Shown here: one piece after another, positions 41,556 to 42,084 of the stretch
Layout: every line of letters starts with the position of its first letter
Numbering within the stretch: the first letter of the stretch is position 1
Assembly (NCBI GenBank): GCA_012026785.1
Contig: VEOW01000101.1
Span: 1 to 42,084, forward strand
From: Chloroflexota bacterium
Lineage (GTDB): Bacteria; Chloroflexota; Limnocylindria; Limnocylindrales; CSP1-4
Reading direction: 5' to 3'
Length of the DNA: 42,084 nucleotides
Notes under the pieces: generated by a model
Database searches by the model: none
The model's input: only the letters and a program-made list of their open reading frames with translations
What the model was told of the DNA's origin: nothing
Position numbers and translations under genes: made by a program

Positions 41556-42084
41556 ATGAGAGCGCCACGCGGCATCTACCTCGCCCTCTTCCTCGTCGCC
41601 GCCCTCGGCGCGAGCGCGCTCGTCTACCTCGGCCAGCCGCGCAACGGCATCGTTCGGGCGACGACCGACATCGCCGTGCTCACGCCGATCACGGCCGACA
41701 TGGTCGAGATCGTCAGCGTCGGTCCGGCCGATGCGCCGCCGAACGCCGCGCGCAGTCTGGATGCCGTCATCGGTCGATACGCGTCAGTCCCGATCCTGGC
41801 CGGCCAGGATGTCGACGTCCGGATCCTCGAGACGAACCCGGGCCAGCTGGCGTTCGGGTTTGGCGCGCCGCTCGAGGCCGGCCAGGTCGCGTTCGCCGTC
41901 CCCGTCGAGCCCGGCCAGGCCGTCGGCGGCGCGCTCGTTCCCGGGGCGCGGGTGGACGTCGTCGCCGTCCCGAACGCGCTCAAGACGCAGGTCTCCGGCA
42001 CCGACTCGCCGGCGGCGGTCGTCCTCGGTCTGGGGCTGGTGGTCCTGACGATCCGGACACCCGAGGGCCAGCAGCTGAGCGACG
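41556..42084 (+). CDS. cpaB: CpaB/RcpC-like SAF-domain pilus protein (partial, runs off the window)
   Basis: The open frame starts at ATG 41556 after AAGGAGG and continues to the window end without a stop. The track missed it for lack of a stop codon. It has an N-terminal membrane anchor (IYLALFLVAALGASALVYLG), then a SAF-type segment (TDIAVLTPITADMVEIV, IGRYASVPILAGQDV) as in Flp pilus assembly CpaB proteins. A second beta-rich part is visible (VAFAVPVEPGQAVGGALVPG). The last 176 codons in view are a normal beginning for CpaB; the C-terminus is outside. Confidence 0.8.
   Translation, partial: MRAPRGIYLALFLVAALGASALVYLGQPRNGIVRATTDIAVLTPITADMVEIVSVGPADAPPNAARSLDAVIGRYASVPILAGQDVDVRILETNPGQLAFGFGAPLEAGQVAFAVPVEPGQAVGGALVPGARVDVVAVPNALKTQVSGTDSPAAVVLGLGLVVLTIRTPEGQQLSD

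Noticed and set aside
1-42084. CRISPR arrays, tRNA, rRNA genes
   Set aside because: No regularly spaced direct repeats, and no cloverleaf or rRNA-like conserved stretches, were seen on reading both strands.

Overview
The window is GC-rich, with tightly packed operons whose neighbouring genes often overlap as GTGA, ATGA or TTGA. Frequent GTG/TTG starts, a Tad-type pilus locus without a visible secretin, a Tat-lipoprotein binding protein and a LacI-type regulator suggest a GC-rich, functionally single-membrane bacterium. I lean to Chloroflexota over Actinomycetota; this is an inference from style and content, because no rRNA or marker gene is present.

Region 1 (about 1-21.6 kb) is a catabolic and transport locus. 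A LacI-family regulator (minus strand) diverges from a five-function run: hyuA, hyuB fused to an acetone-carboxylase-gamma-like zinc domain, an RraA-type aldolase and an FAH-family hydrolase. After a 2.7-kb graveyard of nested insertion sequences comes a complete branched-chain-amino-acid-type ABC transporter (Tat lipoprotein, LivH, LivM, LivG, LivF), translationally coupled to a COG0402 amidohydrolase. Next is a paralogous amidohydrolase followed by a complete ECF transporter (S, T, A1, A2). The same LacI-type operator core, GCAAACGATTGC, lies ahead of all three transcription units (1434, 9544 inverted, 16876). This ties them into one local regulon. The gene set fits uptake of an N-heterocyclic or cyclic-amide compound by two routes, hydrolytic deamination or ring opening by two related amidohydrolases, ATP-dependent hydrolysis or carboxylation by HyuAB, and C-C cleavage by the FAH and RraA-type enzymes. 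The substrate cannot be read from the sequence.

Region 2 (about 21.6-31.5 kb) is a probable anti-phage or restriction-like island. It begins at a decayed transposase fragment. It carries an Snf2-type helicase with a DUF3883-like C-terminal domain, a Zn-ribbon adenine-specific DNA methylase (DUF1156/COG1743 type) and a large DUF499/COG1483-type P-loop ATPase. The three are joined by ATGA overlaps, and one or two small unknown ORFs follow. The set resembles DISARM only in part: the canonical DrmA, DrmB and DrmC are not present in the window.

Region 3 (about 31.7-42.1 kb) starts with two Phd/YefM-like antitoxin genes, the second with two tandem domains, and no recognisable toxin. It continues with an unbroken co-directional run that mixes type IV secretion parts with Tad pilus parts. 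The T4SS-like parts are a VirB2-like pilin, a polytopic VirB6/TrbL-like protein and a PrgI/VirB3-like membrane domain fused to a CpaE-like ATPase. The Tad parts are CpaF/TadA, TadB, TadC, a Flp pilin, two TadE/G-like pseudopilins and a CpaB SAF-domain protein cut by the window end. A VirB8-like NTF2-fold candidate and a PKD-domain secreted protein lie between them. This hybrid, together with the defence triad and the LacI-controlled catabolic regulon, is the most interesting content.

No tRNA, rRNA or CRISPR array was seen. Most of the long antisense ORFs in the track are GC-driven shadows.
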